Positions 7,905 through 18,984 of a DNA stretch of 64,000 nt are shown piece after piece. Position 1 is the stretch's first letter. Each line of letters begins with the position of its first letter. The notes under the pieces are model-generated. The model was given only the letters and a program-made list of their open reading frames with translations, had not been told where the DNA came from and made no database searches. The stretch spans positions 62,001 to 126,000 of the forward strand of contig NZ_QRLV01000001.1 in assembly GCF_003472385.1 (NCBI RefSeq), given 5' to 3'. The position numbers were made by a program, and so were the translations under genes. The DNA comes from Sutterella sp. AM11-39 (GTDB lineage Bacteria; Pseudomonadota; Gammaproteobacteria; Burkholderiales; Burkholderiaceae_F).

Positions 7905-9212
7905 TTAATTGAGTTCTTCCTTGCGGATCATCACCACTTTGCCCCGCGTGCTCGGCAGCGCCTCAATGGCTTCAATGGCTGCCGTCACAGATCCTTCCAG
8001 AGCGCTGTGCGTCATCGCCACGATCTCCGTGTCTTTTTCGCCGATCACCGCCTCGGGCTGCAGCACCGACTCGATCGAGATTGACTGTTCGGCAAAAATG
8101 CGAGCGACCTGTGCGAGCACGCCCGGTTCATCGGCCACAGGAATGCGCAGATAGTAAGAGCTCACAGTTTGGCTCATCGGCAACCAACCGAGTTGGGTCG
8201 TTTCCTGATTGTGTTCTGCGGGCTTAAGCGCCTGAGCGTCGCCCGCTGCCGTCATACGCACGATGTCTACCAAATCGGCTACCACGGCCGAGGCAGTGGG
8301 TTCGGCACCGGCACCGCGGCCATAAAAAAGCGTGCTGCCGACAGCGTCGCCCTTGACAACCACCGCATTCATCACACCTTCGACATTGGCAAGCAGGCGG
8401 CGCATCGGCACGAGTGCAGGATGCACGCGCAGCTCAATGCCGCGTTCCGTACGCTTGGTAATGCCAAGCAATTTAATGCGGTAGCCCATGTTTTCCGCGT
8501 AACGAATGTCGGTCGCCGTCAGTTTTGTGATGCCTTCAACTGTCACGGCATCAAAGTTAACGGGCGTGCCAAAAGCGAGCGCGCTCAAGAGCGTAATCTT
8601 GTGAGCGGCGTCAATCCCTTCGATGTCAAACGTGGGGTCGGCTTCCGCGTAGCCCAAGGCCTTGGCCTGCGCGAGCGCCTCTTCGAAGGAAAGCCCCTTG
8701 TCACGCATGGTCGACAAAATAAAATTGCAGGTGCCGTTGATGATGCCGGCGATCCATTCGATGCGGTTGGCGGCAAGGCCTTCGCGCAAACTCTTGATGA
8801 TCGGAATGCCCCCTGCCACGGCAGCTTCATAAGATACGGCCACTCCCTTTTCGGCTGCCGCCGTGAAAATTTCATTGCCATGCAACGCAAGAAGCGCCTT
8901 ATTGGCCGTTACGACATGCTTGCCGGCGGCAATGGCTTCAAGCACCAGACTCTTGGCTGGCTCAATGCCGCCCATTACTTCCACGACGATGTCGATTTCC
9001 GGATCATTGACCAGATCGTGCCAGTCTTTAGAGAGCGTCACTCGTTCGTCAACGATGCCGCGAGCGCGATCAATATTGCGGCAAACCACGGTCTTGACTT
9101 CAATGGGAGCACCGGCCCGGCGCGAAAGTTCCTGTGCGTTACGCTTAAGAACGGCATACGTGCCGCCCCCTACGGTTCCGAGTCCGGCGATGCCGATTTT
9201 GACTGCTTCCAT
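7905..9212 (-). CDS. hom: Homoserine dehydrogenase
   Basis: The 435-residue product reduces aspartate semialdehyde to homoserine using NAD(P)H. The Rossmann segment VKIGIAGLGTVGGG is at the N-terminus, the NKALLALHG and GGIPIIKSLREGLAANRIEWIAGIINGTCNFIL catalytic regions follow, and a C-terminal ACT domain starts with YYLRIPVADEPGVLAQVARIF, as in monofunctional enzymes feedback-inhibited by threonine. I chose the ATG at 9212, preceded by AAAGGAAAG, over an upstream in-frame start at 9236. It sits between alaC and thrC in the same operon. Confidence 0.97.
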   Translation of the reverse strand: MEAVKIGIAGLGTVGGGTYAVLKRNAQELSRRAGAPIEVKTVVCRNIDRARGIVDERVTLSKDWHDLVNDPEIDIVVEVMGGIEPAKSLVLEAIAAGKHVVTANKALLALHGNEIFTAAAEKGVAVSYEAAVAGGIPIIKSLREGLAANRIEWIAGIINGTCNFILSTMRDKGLSFEEALAQAKALGYAEADPTFDIEGIDAAHKITLLSALAFGTPVNFDAVTVEGITKLTATDIRYAENMGYRIKLLGITKRTERGIELRVHPALVPMRRLLANVEGVMNAVVVKGDAVGSTLFYGRGAGAEPTASAVVADLVDIVRMTAAGDAQALKPAEHNQETTQLGWLPMSQTVSSYYLRIPVADEPGVLAQVARIFAEQSISIESVLQPEAVIGEKDTEIVAMTHSALEGSVTAAIEAIEALPSTRGKVVMIRKEELN

Positions 9213-9347
9213 TGTTTCTTTCCTTTTGTTTTGCAATTGTTCGGGCGCTTTCGTTTGGCCGAAGACAAAAATGAATGCGCTTTCTGTGATTGTATTGATC
9301 TGTTGCTCCGCGCACCTCGGCGCTATTGCGTAGCCGAGAAAAATTAT

Positions 9348-9376
9348 GCGGCGCCTTCCAGTAACAAAGACGCCGC
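9348..9376 (-). terminator. Hairpin between alaC and hom
   Basis: GCGGCG (9348-9353) pairs with CGCCGC (9371-9376). On the minus strand it is followed by ATAATTTTTC. It may partly terminate or stabilise the alaC transcript upstream of hom. Confidence 0.4.
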
Positions 9377-9395
9377 TTTTGTTTGCTTTGATCTA

Positions 9396-10619
9396 TCAGC
9401 CTTTCACGGGTTCGGGACGAGGAGCATCCGGGTCGATAAGACCGTCTTTTCTGAACATGTGTTTGATACCGTGCAGTGCCTGACGAATTCGGAATTCGTT
9501 TTCAATCAACGCGATGCGCACATGATCGTCGCCGTATTCCCCAAAACCGATACCTGGGCTCACAGCCACCTTGGCGTCTTCAAGAAGGCGCTTACTGAAC
9601 TCTACGGAACCGAGCTTGCGATACGGCTCGGGAATCTTGGCCCAGATATACATGGACGCCCTAGGGCACTCGACCGGCCAGCCGATTTCGTTGAGTCCCT
9701 TCCAGAGAATATCGCGGCGCTTCTGATACTTCAGCCGAACCTCCTCGACACAACTTTGATCGCCCTCAAGCGCCTCAATGGCTGCAACCTGCAGCGGCGT
9801 GAACGTTCCGTAGTCGTGGTAGCTCTTAATACGAGCCAATGCATGCACCAGCTCTTTGTTGCCGACCATGTAGCCCAGTCGCCAGCCTGCCATGTTGTAC
9901 GACTTAGACATCGTGAAGAATTCGACGGCAATGTCCTTGGCGCCCGGCACCTGCATAATGGAAGGCGCTTTATAGCCGTCAAAGCAAATATCGGCGTAGG
10001 CGAGATCGTGCACAACCCAAATGCCATAACGCTTACCGAGTTCAACAACCTTGGCAAGAAAATCGAGTTCCACGCACTGCGCCGTCGGGTTGGACGGGAA
10101 ACCCAGAATCATCATCTTGGGGCGAGGCACGGTTTCCACAATGGCGCGCTCGAGCTCTGCCAGAAAGTCGACGCCCGGAATCATTTTGACCGAACGGATG
10201 TCTGCGCCCGCAATAATCGCACCGTAGATATGAATGGGATAAGAAGGGTTAGGTACGAGCACCGTGTCGCCACGATCCGTACAAGCAAGCATCAGATGTG
10301 CAATACCTTCTTTGGAGCCGATCGTCACGATGGCTTCCTCATCGGGATCGATATCGACGTCGAACTTACGCTTGTACCAATTGCTGATTGCCTTGCGCAG
10401 ACGCGGAATGCCTTTGGAAACTGAGTAGCCGTGCGTATTGTCGCGCGACGCGACTTCAATCATCTTATCGACGATATGTTTGGGAGTCGGACCGTCGGGG
10501 TTACCCATCGAAAAGTCAATGATGTCTTCTCCTCGACGACGCGCTGCCATCTTGAGAGCGCCCGTAATGTTGAAGACATACGGCGGCAGCCGTTTGATGC
10601 GAGAAAAGTCGGAATTCAT
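9396..10619 (-). CDS. alaC: Alanine-type aminotransferase AlaC (class I/II, PLP)
   Basis: The 407-residue protein is a fold-type I aminotransferase. The N-terminus [16 protein letters not shown] and the [12 protein letters not shown] segment match AlaC/YfdZ, a glutamate-pyruvate aminotransferase. PLP contacts include [10 protein letters not shown] and the Schiff-base lysine in [20 protein letters not shown]. The ATG at 10619 follows GGGAG at good spacing; an upstream in-frame start at 10643 is less likely. In betaproteobacteria this gene usually precedes hom and thrC, as it does here, which supports the assignment. Substrate specificity in vivo (alanine versus other amino acids) is not fixed by sequence. 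Confidence 0.9.
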   Translation of the reverse strand: MNSDFSRIKRLPPYVFNITGALKMAARRRGEDIIDFSMGNPDGPTPKHIVDKMIEVASRDNTHGYSVSKGIPRLRKAISNWYKRKFDVDIDPDEEAIVTIGSKEGIAHLMLACTDRGDTVLVPNPSYPIHIYGAIIAGADIRSVKMIPGVDFLAELERAIVETVPRPKMMILGFPSNPTAQCVELDFLAKVVELGKRYGIWVVHDLAYADICFDGYKAPSIMQVPGAKDIAVEFFTMSKSYNMAGWRLGYMVGNKELVHALARIKSYHDYGTFTPLQVAAIEALEGDQSCVEEVRLKYQKRRDILWKGLNEIGWPVECPRASMYIWAKIPEPYRKLGSVEFSKRLLEDAKVAVSPGIGFGEYGDDHVRIALIENEFRIRQALHGIKHMFRKDGLIDPDAPRPEPVKG

Positions 10620-10773
10620 ATGGGTCTCCCAAAAATTTTTCAATCCGAATCAATCGGATACATCGGTAGATATTAGCAGGAGCCCAAAGGCACAACACTT
10701 CGAAGTAACCTTTTCGCAGCACTCTAGATCAAACGACGCAGAGCGATACCTCCAAATAACTAGGTGGTTAATC

Positions 10774-12171
10774 TCAGTCGGCCAAAAGCTTTCCGGGGTT
10801 CAATATGCCCTTGGGGTCAAGGGCGCGTTTGATGGCGCCCATCAGTTCCAATTCGAGCGGATCTTTAAGCTTGAGAAAGTGCGCACGCTTGAGTTGTCCG
10901 ATGCCGTGTTCGGCAGAAATCGAACCGTTGTGGCGGCTCACAACCTCGTAGACCGTCTCACGAATGCCCTCTTCATTTTCAAAGGCCAGATTAGGCGGAA
11001 TGGAGCCGATATTAAAGTGCAGGTTGCCGTCGCCGAGGTGACCGAACACGGAGGGATCAATCCAGTCGAAACGGGCGTTGAGCGCGGCAAGCGCCTCGTC
11101 GACAAAAGCAGCGATGTCGCTGATTTCAATGCTCACGTCATTGTGCAGATTGCCGCCCACGTGTGCGTCTGCACTCGGAATCGACTCGCGAATCGCCCAA
11201 AAAGTCTGGCTGTCCTTGACCGAATTAGACAAAAAGGCGTCTATCACATTACCTTCCTCGAACTGTTTTTCGAGGATAGATTCCAGCGGATTGCAACCGG
11301 GATCTCGAGCATAACTCAATTCCACCAGGCACCACCACGGTGCCGATGAAACATCGCCGGGCAACGTCACCGACTCGATCTGCTCGCCCACGCGCTCAAT
11401 GCACTTGGCCTGCATCAGCTCAAAGCCGGTCAGCGCCGGACCGGCAGCAGTTTTCACAGAAGCCAACAGTTCGCAGGCTTTATGCGGATCTTCCACACCG
11501 ACCAAAGCCGTGCAAGTGGTCTGCGGAAGATTAAAGAGTTTGACGACAGCTCGCGTGATGACGCCCAACGTTCCTTCGCTGGAAATAAAAAGCTGCTTCA
11601 GATCGTAGCCCGTGTTGTCTTTGCGAAGCCCTCGCATCATGTTGACGACACGACCGTCGGCAAGCACCACTTCCAGGCCAAGCACCAGATCGCGCGTGTT
11701 GCCGTAGCGAAGAACAGCCGTACCGCCCGCGTTCGTTGCAATGCAGCCGCCCAGACATGCTGTTCCTTCGGCCGCAAAGCTCAAAGGAAAGAGGCGGCCG
11801 GCCTCTTTTGCCGCTTGTTGTGCTTTTTCAAGAACCACACCGGCCTGAACCGTCATGGTGTCGTTGACCGCATCAATCTCCTCAATTTTGTTCATGCGCG
11901 AAAGCGACAACAAAATCGCGTCGCCCTTTGGCGAAGGAGTTCCTCCTCCCACCAGACTCGTGTTGCCCGACTGAGGCACCACAGGCGTGCCCGTGCGATT
12001 GGCCCAGGCAAGCACTTGGGCAACTTCTTCGGTATTGCCCGGGCGAACCACGGCAGGTGTCTTGCCGAAGAATCGGTTGCTCCAGTCGACCAAATACCCG
12101 GCGGTGTCGGCCTCCTCAGTAAGCACATTGTTTTCGCCAACAATGGCGCGCAGTTCGGCAAGCATGTCCAT
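10774..12171 (-). CDS. FAD-binding oxidase, GlcD/D-2-hydroxyacid dehydrogenase type
   Basis: At 465 residues this matches the vanillyl-alcohol-oxidase-fold family that includes glycolate oxidase subunit GlcD, D-lactate and D-2-hydroxyglutarate dehydrogenases. The FAD-binding PCMH domain spans roughly residues 35-215 (PAVVRPGNTEEVAQVL, PQSGNTSLVGGG, LGGCIATNAGGTAVLRYG, SSEGTLGVITRAVVKLF). The C-terminal substrate domain ends with GHLGDGNLHFNI, where the histidine is a likely metal or substrate ligand, and SAEHGIGQLKR. No GlcE or GlcF partner is next to it, so I call it a stand-alone D-2-hydroxyacid dehydrogenase. The exact substrate is not resolvable. Confidence 0.9.
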   Translation of the reverse strand: MDMLAELRAIVGENNVLTEEADTAGYLVDWSNRFFGKTPAVVRPGNTEEVAQVLAWANRTGTPVVPQSGNTSLVGGGTPSPKGDAILLSLSRMNKIEEIDAVNDTMTVQAGVVLEKAQQAAKEAGRLFPLSFAAEGTACLGGCIATNAGGTAVLRYGNTRDLVLGLEVVLADGRVVNMMRGLRKDNTGYDLKQLFISSEGTLGVITRAVVKLFNLPQTTCTALVGVEDPHKACELLASVKTAAGPALTGFELMQAKCIERVGEQIESVTLPGDVSSAPWWCLVELSYARDPGCNPLESILEKQFEEGNVIDAFLSNSVKDSQTFWAIRESIPSADAHVGGNLHNDVSIEISDIAAFVDEALAALNARFDWIDPSVFGHLGDGNLHFNIGSIPPNLAFENEEGIRETVYEVVSRHNGSISAEHGIGQLKRAHFLKLKDPLELELMGAIKRALDPKGILNPGKLLAD

Positions 12172-12240
12172 TTCTTCTCTGTCCCTTTTTGTGCGTTATT
12201 CGTTTTGCCTCTGATGGTCGCGGCGTAAACCCAAGCAACA

Positions 12241-12486
12241 TCAAACGTAGCAGCCGGCAAGCAGTCCCAGAATTCGGTCGCAGCGATTCGTAACCGATGA
12301 CGTCGGGACATCTGCAGCCTGCGCTCCGGGGCGACGAGCTTTGCGAACTTGCGCCTTTTGCACGCGTACCGAACCGTCTTCGTCAATGATGAACTCCACG
12401 GCGGAACTTCCCGAAGTCAGCCCCAGAAAATCGCGGATGTTCTTCGGCACGGTCACTTGCCCCTTGATCGTTAAGCGCTGGCTCAT
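12241..12486 (-). CDS. AbrB/MazE/SpoVT-type DNA-binding protein
   Basis: This small protein (81 residues) has the swapped-hairpin AbrB fold: MSQRLTIKGQVTVPKNIRDFLGL followed by GSSAVEFIIDEDGSVRVQK. Such proteins act as transition-state regulators or as antitoxins of PIN-domain toxins. The ATG at 12486 is preferred because AGGAG lies 8 bases upstream, whereas an in-frame GTG at 12495 overlaps the ribosome site. No toxin gene is adjacent; downstream is the unrelated FAD oxidase and upstream a non-coding stretch with a possible relic. It may be an orphan antitoxin or a regulator. Confidence 0.85.
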   Translation of the reverse strand: MSQRLTIKGQVTVPKNIRDFLGLTSGSSAVEFIIDEDGSVRVQKAQVRKARRPGAQAADVPTSSVTNRCDRILGLLAGCYV

Positions 12487-12822
12487 TTTTTTCACTCCTG
12501 TTTAGCCGATTTGTCCCCATCGGACGGGTTCGGCAAGTCGGATTAAATCCACCCTGTTTTCACATACAAAAAAAGCCATCCAATCCATTTCGATCAGACG
12601 GCCGTTCTATCCGTTTGGTTGCCTAATCAAGGCCACATCCGCTGTCTCTGAGAGAAGCGTTTCCACCTTGCCCGGACGGAGCAGGTTGGCGCAGACTTTT
12701 GGTTTCTGCTTCGAAATGTACCGCTCATCTTACAGATCCGGACAACTCCGCACAATAAGGCATATTGCCTATGTCAACATGGCATTCAAAAGCACAACGT
12801 TATGGCATTTTTGATGACCAGA
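12487..12822. other. Intergenic region with a possible gene relic
   Basis: No intact gene is visible in this 336-base stretch. On the minus strand from about 12730 down to a TAG at 12607-12609 there is a short open frame reading ...KPKVCANLLRPGKVETLL...ALIRQPNG, which looks protein-like but has a stop just upstream and no start codon. It may be the tail of a decayed gene; I could not assign it to a family. Confidence 0.3.
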
Positions 12823-12860
12823 CAAAACGGGCGCCTTTTCGTTTGAAGGAAAAGACGCCC
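12823..12860 (-). terminator. Terminator of serS
   Basis: GGGCGCCTTTTC (12829-12840) mirrors GAAAAGACGCCC (12849-12860) on the plus strand with one mismatch; on the minus strand the hairpin is followed by GTTTTGTC. It directly follows the serS stop. Confidence 0.75.
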
Positions 12861-12884
12861 TGCCAGCTTTAGTCTTGTGCGCAA

Positions 12885-14216
<1,332 letters not shown>

Positions 14217-14332
14217 TTATGACAGCAACATTCACTGTTGCGTTTGCAGGCCGATCTATAAGAGAATCCCATAGCAATCCAGCCCCAAAGGGTCTGAATC
14301 ACACATAAATAAAAATTTTAGCACCGTGCGGC

Positions 14333-15730
14333 TTAACGCTTCCGTGCCTTTCCCTGCTTGGCCGCCTGTTCGTTGAGTTCACGCAAGCGCGCGAGTTTTT
14401 CGCCGATCTTAATTTCAAGTCCGCGGTCGGTTGGTTCGTACCAACGCATGCCTTCGAGCCCTTCGGGCAAATACACCTCCCCCGCGGCAAAGGCTCCCGC
14501 CTCATCGTGAGCGTAGCGATAGCCGTCGCCATAGCCAAGTTCATCCATGAGTTTGGTGGGAGCATTGCGAAGGTACATCGGCACAGGCCGCGTACCGTCT
14601 TCACGAATAAAAGCGCGCACCGAGTTAAACGCTTTGTAGACGGCGTTACTCTTAGCGGCAACAGCCAGGTACACAACAGCCTGAGCGAGCGCCAGCTCGC
14701 CTTCCGGAGAGCCCAACCGCTCATATATGTCAGCTGCATCCAACGCCACCTGCATGGCTCGCGGATCGGCCAGCGAAATATCTTCCACCGCCATCCGAAT
14801 CAGACGACGGGCGATGTAACGCGGGTCGCAGCCGCCGTCGAGCATGCGGCACATCCAGTAAAGCGCCGCATCCGGATCCGAACCTCGTACACTTTTGTGC
14901 AGTGCGCTGATCTGATCGTAGAAGTTCTCTCCTCCTTTATCGAAACGCCGCAGACTCGAAGGCAGCGCGCTTCGCAGGAAATCTCCATCAATCACAGTCA
15001 GCTTTCGGTCGCGCGCCATGCCGCAGGTCACTTCAAGCGCATTGAGACATCGGCGTGCGTCGCCGTCGGCCGTTCCTATCACAATCTTGCGCGCATCATC
15101 GGTGAGTTCCAATCCGGGAAACTCGCGCTCAAACGCTCGGTCGATGAGTTCCGAGACCTCTTCGGCAGACAAAGGTTCAAGGACGTACACCGCTGAGCGA
15201 CTCAGCAATGCCGAATTAACCTCAAAAGAGGGATTTTCCGTTGTAGCACCGACGAAAATGAAAAGCCCGGACTCAACATGCGGCAAAAACGCATCCTGCT
15301 GGCTTTTGTTGAAACGATGCACTTCGTCAACAAACACCAGAGTTGGGATATGCCTCTGCGCCATCGTCACACGTGCTTCTTCAACGGCTTCGCGGATTTC
15401 TTTGACACCGCTGAGGACTGCCGAAATCGCAACAAAGGGAAGTCCGAAAGCATCGGCCATGAGACGAGCAAGTGTCGTCTTTCCCACTCCGGGCGGCCCC
15501 CAGAGAATCATCGAATGCGGTCGGTGCGTTTCAAAAGCCACCCGCAAAGGCTGCCCCGGCCCCAGCAGCTTTTTCTGACCGATCACTTCATCTATCGTCT
15601 TCGGGCGCATGCGTTCGGCCAACGGCGCGAGCTTATTGAGCAAAAGCGCCGCTCTTGACGCCGCCTCGCTGGCGACCGACGACCGAATCGGCTGTTCGGG
15701 CTCAAGCCCTTCAAATAAGTCCTGAGACAT
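14333..15730 (-). CDS. rarA: Replication-associated recombination protein A (AAA+ ATPase)
   Basis: The 465-residue protein belongs to the RarA/MgsA/WRNIP1 family, clamp-loader-like ATPases that act at stalled forks with SSB. It shows PLAERMRPKTIDEVIGQ, Walker A GPPGVGKTTLARL, Walker B FVDEVHRFNKSQQDAFLP, the sensor segment GATTENPSFEVNSALLSR and the C-terminal tetramerisation region with DEAGAFAAGEVYLPEGL. It follows lolA closely (29 bases) and is likely co-transcribed with ftsK and lolA. Confidence 0.96.
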   Translation of the reverse strand: MSQDLFEGLEPEQPIRSSVASEAASRAALLLNKLAPLAERMRPKTIDEVIGQKKLLGPGQPLRVAFETHRPHSMILWGPPGVGKTTLARLMADAFGLPFVAISAVLSGVKEIREAVEEARVTMAQRHIPTLVFVDEVHRFNKSQQDAFLPHVESGLFIFVGATTENPSFEVNSALLSRSAVYVLEPLSAEEVSELIDRAFEREFPGLELTDDARKIVIGTADGDARRCLNALEVTCGMARDRKLTVIDGDFLRSALPSSLRRFDKGGENFYDQISALHKSVRGSDPDAALYWMCRMLDGGCDPRYIARRLIRMAVEDISLADPRAMQVALDAADIYERLGSPEGELALAQAVVYLAVAAKSNAVYKAFNSVRAFIREDGTRPVPMYLRNAPTKLMDELGYGDGYRYAHDEAGAFAAGEVYLPEGLEGMRWYEPTDRGLEIKIGEKLARLRELNEQAAKQGKARKR

Positions 15731-15759
15731 CGTTTTGTCCTTGTCTGCCGAACATCGCC

Positions 15760-16398
15760 TCAGTGCGTATCCTGCAGCACATCAGCGCCCGAGGGAATCT
15801 TGAAGTCGAATGCGCCGGCCTCAATCTTGCCATTGGTTTTCACATCTCGGAACGTAAGCGTCACTGTCTGACCGAAATGGTCAAACAGACGCATGCTCGC
15901 CATCACGCCCTTGGCATCAAAGCCGATTTCAAAGCGACGATACGTGAAGTCCTCGACGAGCGGCTCGGCCGCCACCCAATCCAGACCGCCGTCGCTTTCC
16001 ATATCTTTCAAGCGAAAACTTTTCTCAATGTCACCTTTGCCAAACAAAATGGCCGCCGGCGTGGCACTCATCGCTTCGGTGAGTTTTCGCACCGTCACTT
16101 GATTAAGATCAGGATCCCACACATAAACGGTTTTGGCATCCGAAACAATCGTTTGCGGATAAGGAGTCTTCGTTTCCCAGACGAACTTGCCGGGACGTTC
16201 AAACACAAACCTCCCTGCGCTGTCACTTCCGGCCGATTCCCCCTTCTTGTCGGTCACCTTTTGAACAAACTCTCCCTGCGCCGTTGTCGTCTTATCAGCA
16301 AAGGCCAACAGCGCCTCCTTGCCGGAAGCAGCCCAAACCGATGCACTCGAACATGCGGCAATAGTGAAGATCAGCGCATTAACCATTCGTCGAGTCAT
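15760..16398 (-). CDS. lolA: Outer-membrane lipoprotein carrier LolA
   Basis: A 212-residue periplasmic chaperone that ferries lipoproteins from LolCDE to LolB. It has a signal peptide (MTRRMVNALIFTIAACSSASVWA) and then the half-barrel sequence including TTTAQGEFVQKV, GRFVFERPGKFVWETKTPYPQTIVSDAKTVYVWDPDLNQVTVRKL, typical of the family. Its ATG overlaps the ftsK stop by one base (TAATG), so translation is probably coupled. The LolC and LolD partners are encoded at 50-52 kb. Confidence 0.95.
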   Translation of the reverse strand: MTRRMVNALIFTIAACSSASVWAASGKEALLAFADKTTTAQGEFVQKVTDKKGESAGSDSAGRFVFERPGKFVWETKTPYPQTIVSDAKTVYVWDPDLNQVTVRKLTEAMSATPAAILFGKGDIEKSFRLKDMESDGGLDWVAAEPLVEDFTYRRFEIGFDAKGVMASMRLFDHFGQTVTLTFRDVKTNGKIEAGAFDFKIPSGADVLQDTH

Positions 16399-18788
16399 TA
16401 CAGAGCCTCCGTATTGTCCTTGACGAGCACTTCTCGCTTGCCCGCAGGATTGGGCTTACTGACGATACCGGCCGCCTCCATGCTTTCAAGCAGATTGGCC
16501 GCGCGGTTGTAACCGATATTGAAGCGGCGCTGCACGAAGCTTGTGGCCGCACGCTTGTGCTGAATCACCATCTGCACGGCTTCATCGTAAAGCGGGTCGT
16601 TTTCGCCACTGCGCCGAGCTCCAGGACCACCGCTTTCACCCGCGGCAGAGCCCGTTTCCGGCTCGGTAACCGCGTCAACGTATTCAGGCGCACCCTGCGC
16701 CTTGAGTTCTTCCACCACGCGCAGCACTTCACTTTCGGCCACCATACAGCCCTGAACGCGCTGCACCCCCTGCCCCGGACGCTTAAAGAGCATGTCGCCC
16801 TTGCCGAGAAGGTCCTGCGCTCCGGTGTCGTCAAGCACCACCTGACTGTCAAAGCGGCTTGCCACCTGGAAGCAGACGCGCGCCACGATATTGGCTTTGA
16901 TAAGCGGCGTCACGATATCCACACTCGGGCGCTGCGTGGCAAGCACCAAGTGAATGCCGGCAGCACGCGCCTTCTGAGCCAGACGCATGATCTGAGTTTC
17001 AACTTGCTTGCGGTTGATGAGAATCAAATCGGCAAGCTCGTCAATGAAGCAGACGATGTAAGCAAAAGGCTTGAGTGGAGTATGCGGTTCGGGCGCCTCG
17101 GGCGAAACATCGAACGGATCCATTATCGGATTACCGGCAGCAATGGCTGCGCTGACCTTGTCGTTGAAGCTATCGAAGCTTCTCACGCCCAGCTTACTCA
17201 TCAGGTTATAACGGCGATCCATTTCGTTGACTAGCCAATTGAGCGCATTGGAGGCCTTGTTCATATCCGTCACCACCGGGCAGAGCAGATGCGGAATATC
17301 CTGATAAAGCGAAAATTCAACGGTCTTGGGATCAATCAGCACCAAGCGCAGACGATCCGGCGAGCTCTTGTAGAGTAGCGACAGAATCATCGTATTGATG
17401 CAAACCGACTTGCCCGAGCCGGTGGTACCGCCCACCAGAAGATGCGGCATCTTGGCCAAGTCGACTACCACGGGCTTGCCCGCAATGTCCTTGCCCAGGG
17501 CCAGAGACAGCGACGATTTGCTCTCAGTGAAGTCGGGGCTACCGATGATTTCCTTGAGGTACACCGCCAGGCGCTGTTTGCTGCCGTTGGGAATTTCCAG
17601 GCCCATATAGGGCTTGCCGGGAATCACGGGCACCACGCGCACCGAGTCCACTGACAGCGAACGCGTGAGGTCGCGGCGGATGTCATCAACTCGACTGCCC
17701 TTGACGCCGGGCGCAAGTTCAAGCCAATACTGCGTGATGACAGGACCGGCCTGCGCCCCCACGACGGTTGCGTCAATGCGATATGTCTTGAGTTTGGTTT
17801 CGATGAGGCGGCTGATCTTTTCTACCGTCTCTTCGCTGATACCGCGTTGATCAGAAGGCGGATCGATCAGGATCTCCAGATCAGGCCCCTTGACGCCTTC
17901 AGACGAAGTCGCGGCGGCAGCCTTGGCACGCTTGCTTCGTGTTGTAGCCGCAGAGGGGCGCTTGACAACATCCTTTACTTCGGCAGGAGCAGAAAGATCA
18001 GCCTCGACTTTTTCTTCCGTCGTTTCTTCGGTAGCTTCGTCTTGTTCAGAGACAGTCTGCGGCTTTTCCTTACGACGCGGCGTAGTGATGAATTTCACGA
18101 TCGTTTCGAAAATCAGACCGAGTTTTTCGGCCAGATCAAACCAAGAAAAGCCAAAAACAAATGACAGACCGACGGCCGTTAGCAGCATAAAGAGGAAGGT
18201 CGAGCCCCAGATTCCGAAAAATGGCGTCACTTGGCTCGCCACAAATTGACCGTAAAGACCACCGGCACCGAGCGGAAGCGTCACGCCCGCATAACCGAAC
18301 TGCAGCGTCTCCAATCCGACAGAGGCGCTCATAAGAATGACAAAACCGACGCTTGCGGACCAAGGACGAAGGCTGTATTGCACAGTATTGGCGCGAGCCC
18401 ACAACGCCCGCACCATCTGCACACCGGAAAAAGCGAGCACCGCCACAACCCACCAGGCCGATCGACCAACCAGCCAGTAGGAAAAATCCGCCGCCCAGGC
18501 CCCAACGATGCCGCACAGGTTGGCGGCCTTTTGAGTGCCGGTTACGGAAAATCCGGGATCTGCCGGCGAATATGTGGCGAGCGAAAGACCGAACAATACG
18601 GCCAACGCGATGCACACGACCCAACCACCGGCAATCATGAGGTAGCCGGCCGCTCCGGAAAAGCGAGCAAACGCCTCGGCACGAGCGACCCTGGCCTGCT
18701 CCCGAGCTGCTTTCTGATCGGCACGTTGCTGCGCCTCTTTGTTTTCTCGCCATTCGCTGGCGATAGCGGGTTTCTTGGTTTTACGCAT
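16398..18788 (-). CDS. ftsK: DNA translocase FtsK
   Basis: From the ATG at 18788 the protein is 796 residues. About four or five membrane helices occupy the first ~200 residues (for example GYLMIAGGWVVCIALAVLFGL), then a charged linker, then the RecA-like motor with Walker A VGGTTGSGKSVCINTM and Walker B YIVCFIDELADLI, and a C-terminal winged helix (gamma) beginning near DPLYDEAVQMV that reads KOPS sites. The short linker is typical of non-enteric FtsK/SpoIIIE proteins. An in-frame TTG at 18869 would add 27 residues; neither start has a strong ribosome site. FtsK segregates chromosome termini at the division septum. Confidence 0.96.
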   Translation of the reverse strand: MRKTKKPAIASEWRENKEAQQRADQKAAREQARVARAEAFARFSGAAGYLMIAGGWVVCIALAVLFGLSLATYSPADPGFSVTGTQKAANLCGIVGAWAADFSYWLVGRSAWWVVAVLAFSGVQMVRALWARANTVQYSLRPWSASVGFVILMSASVGLETLQFGYAGVTLPLGAGGLYGQFVASQVTPFFGIWGSTFLFMLLTAVGLSFVFGFSWFDLAEKLGLIFETIVKFITTPRRKEKPQTVSEQDEATEETTEEKVEADLSAPAEVKDVVKRPSAATTRSKRAKAAAATSSEGVKGPDLEILIDPPSDQRGISEETVEKISRLIETKLKTYRIDATVVGAQAGPVITQYWLELAPGVKGSRVDDIRRDLTRSLSVDSVRVVPVIPGKPYMGLEIPNGSKQRLAVYLKEIIGSPDFTESKSSLSLALGKDIAGKPVVVDLAKMPHLLVGGTTGSGKSVCINTMILSLLYKSSPDRLRLVLIDPKTVEFSLYQDIPHLLCPVVTDMNKASNALNWLVNEMDRRYNLMSKLGVRSFDSFNDKVSAAIAAGNPIMDPFDVSPEAPEPHTPLKPFAYIVCFIDELADLILINRKQVETQIMRLAQKARAAGIHLVLATQRPSVDIVTPLIKANIVARVCFQVASRFDSQVVLDDTGAQDLLGKGDMLFKRPGQGVQRVQGCMVAESEVLRVVEELKAQGAPEYVDAVTEPETGSAAGESGGPGARRSGENDPLYDEAVQMVIQHKRAATSFVQRRFNIGYNRAANLLESMEAAGIVSKPNPAGKREVLVKDNTEAL

Positions 18789-18984
18789 AGCCGATGAATT
18801 ATAAGGATTTCCGCGCTTTTCTCGCCGTTTTGGACTTGTTCCCACAGCAAGATTTTGCGGAGTTTTCAACAGCTTGGAAGGTTGCGTACATTTGGCAAAA
18901 CAAAATCAGATTACTCACAAATACCTAAGTCCACTTGTCGGATATACTGCCTCCATCTCATGTCTTTTCGAGGAACGTACCGCT

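Noticed and set aside
6643..7908. 421-residue plus-strand frame
   Set aside because: Antisense shadow of thrC.
8169..10424. 751-residue open frame on the plus strand
   Set aside because: It lies antisense to hom and alaC, whose motifs are unambiguous; the frame has no domain and reflects codon bias.
12600..12760. Possible riboswitch or small RNA upstream of the AbrB gene
   Set aside because: CTCTGAGAGAAG and neighbouring stems were compared by eye with TPP, glycine and 6S/4.5S RNA signatures; none fits.
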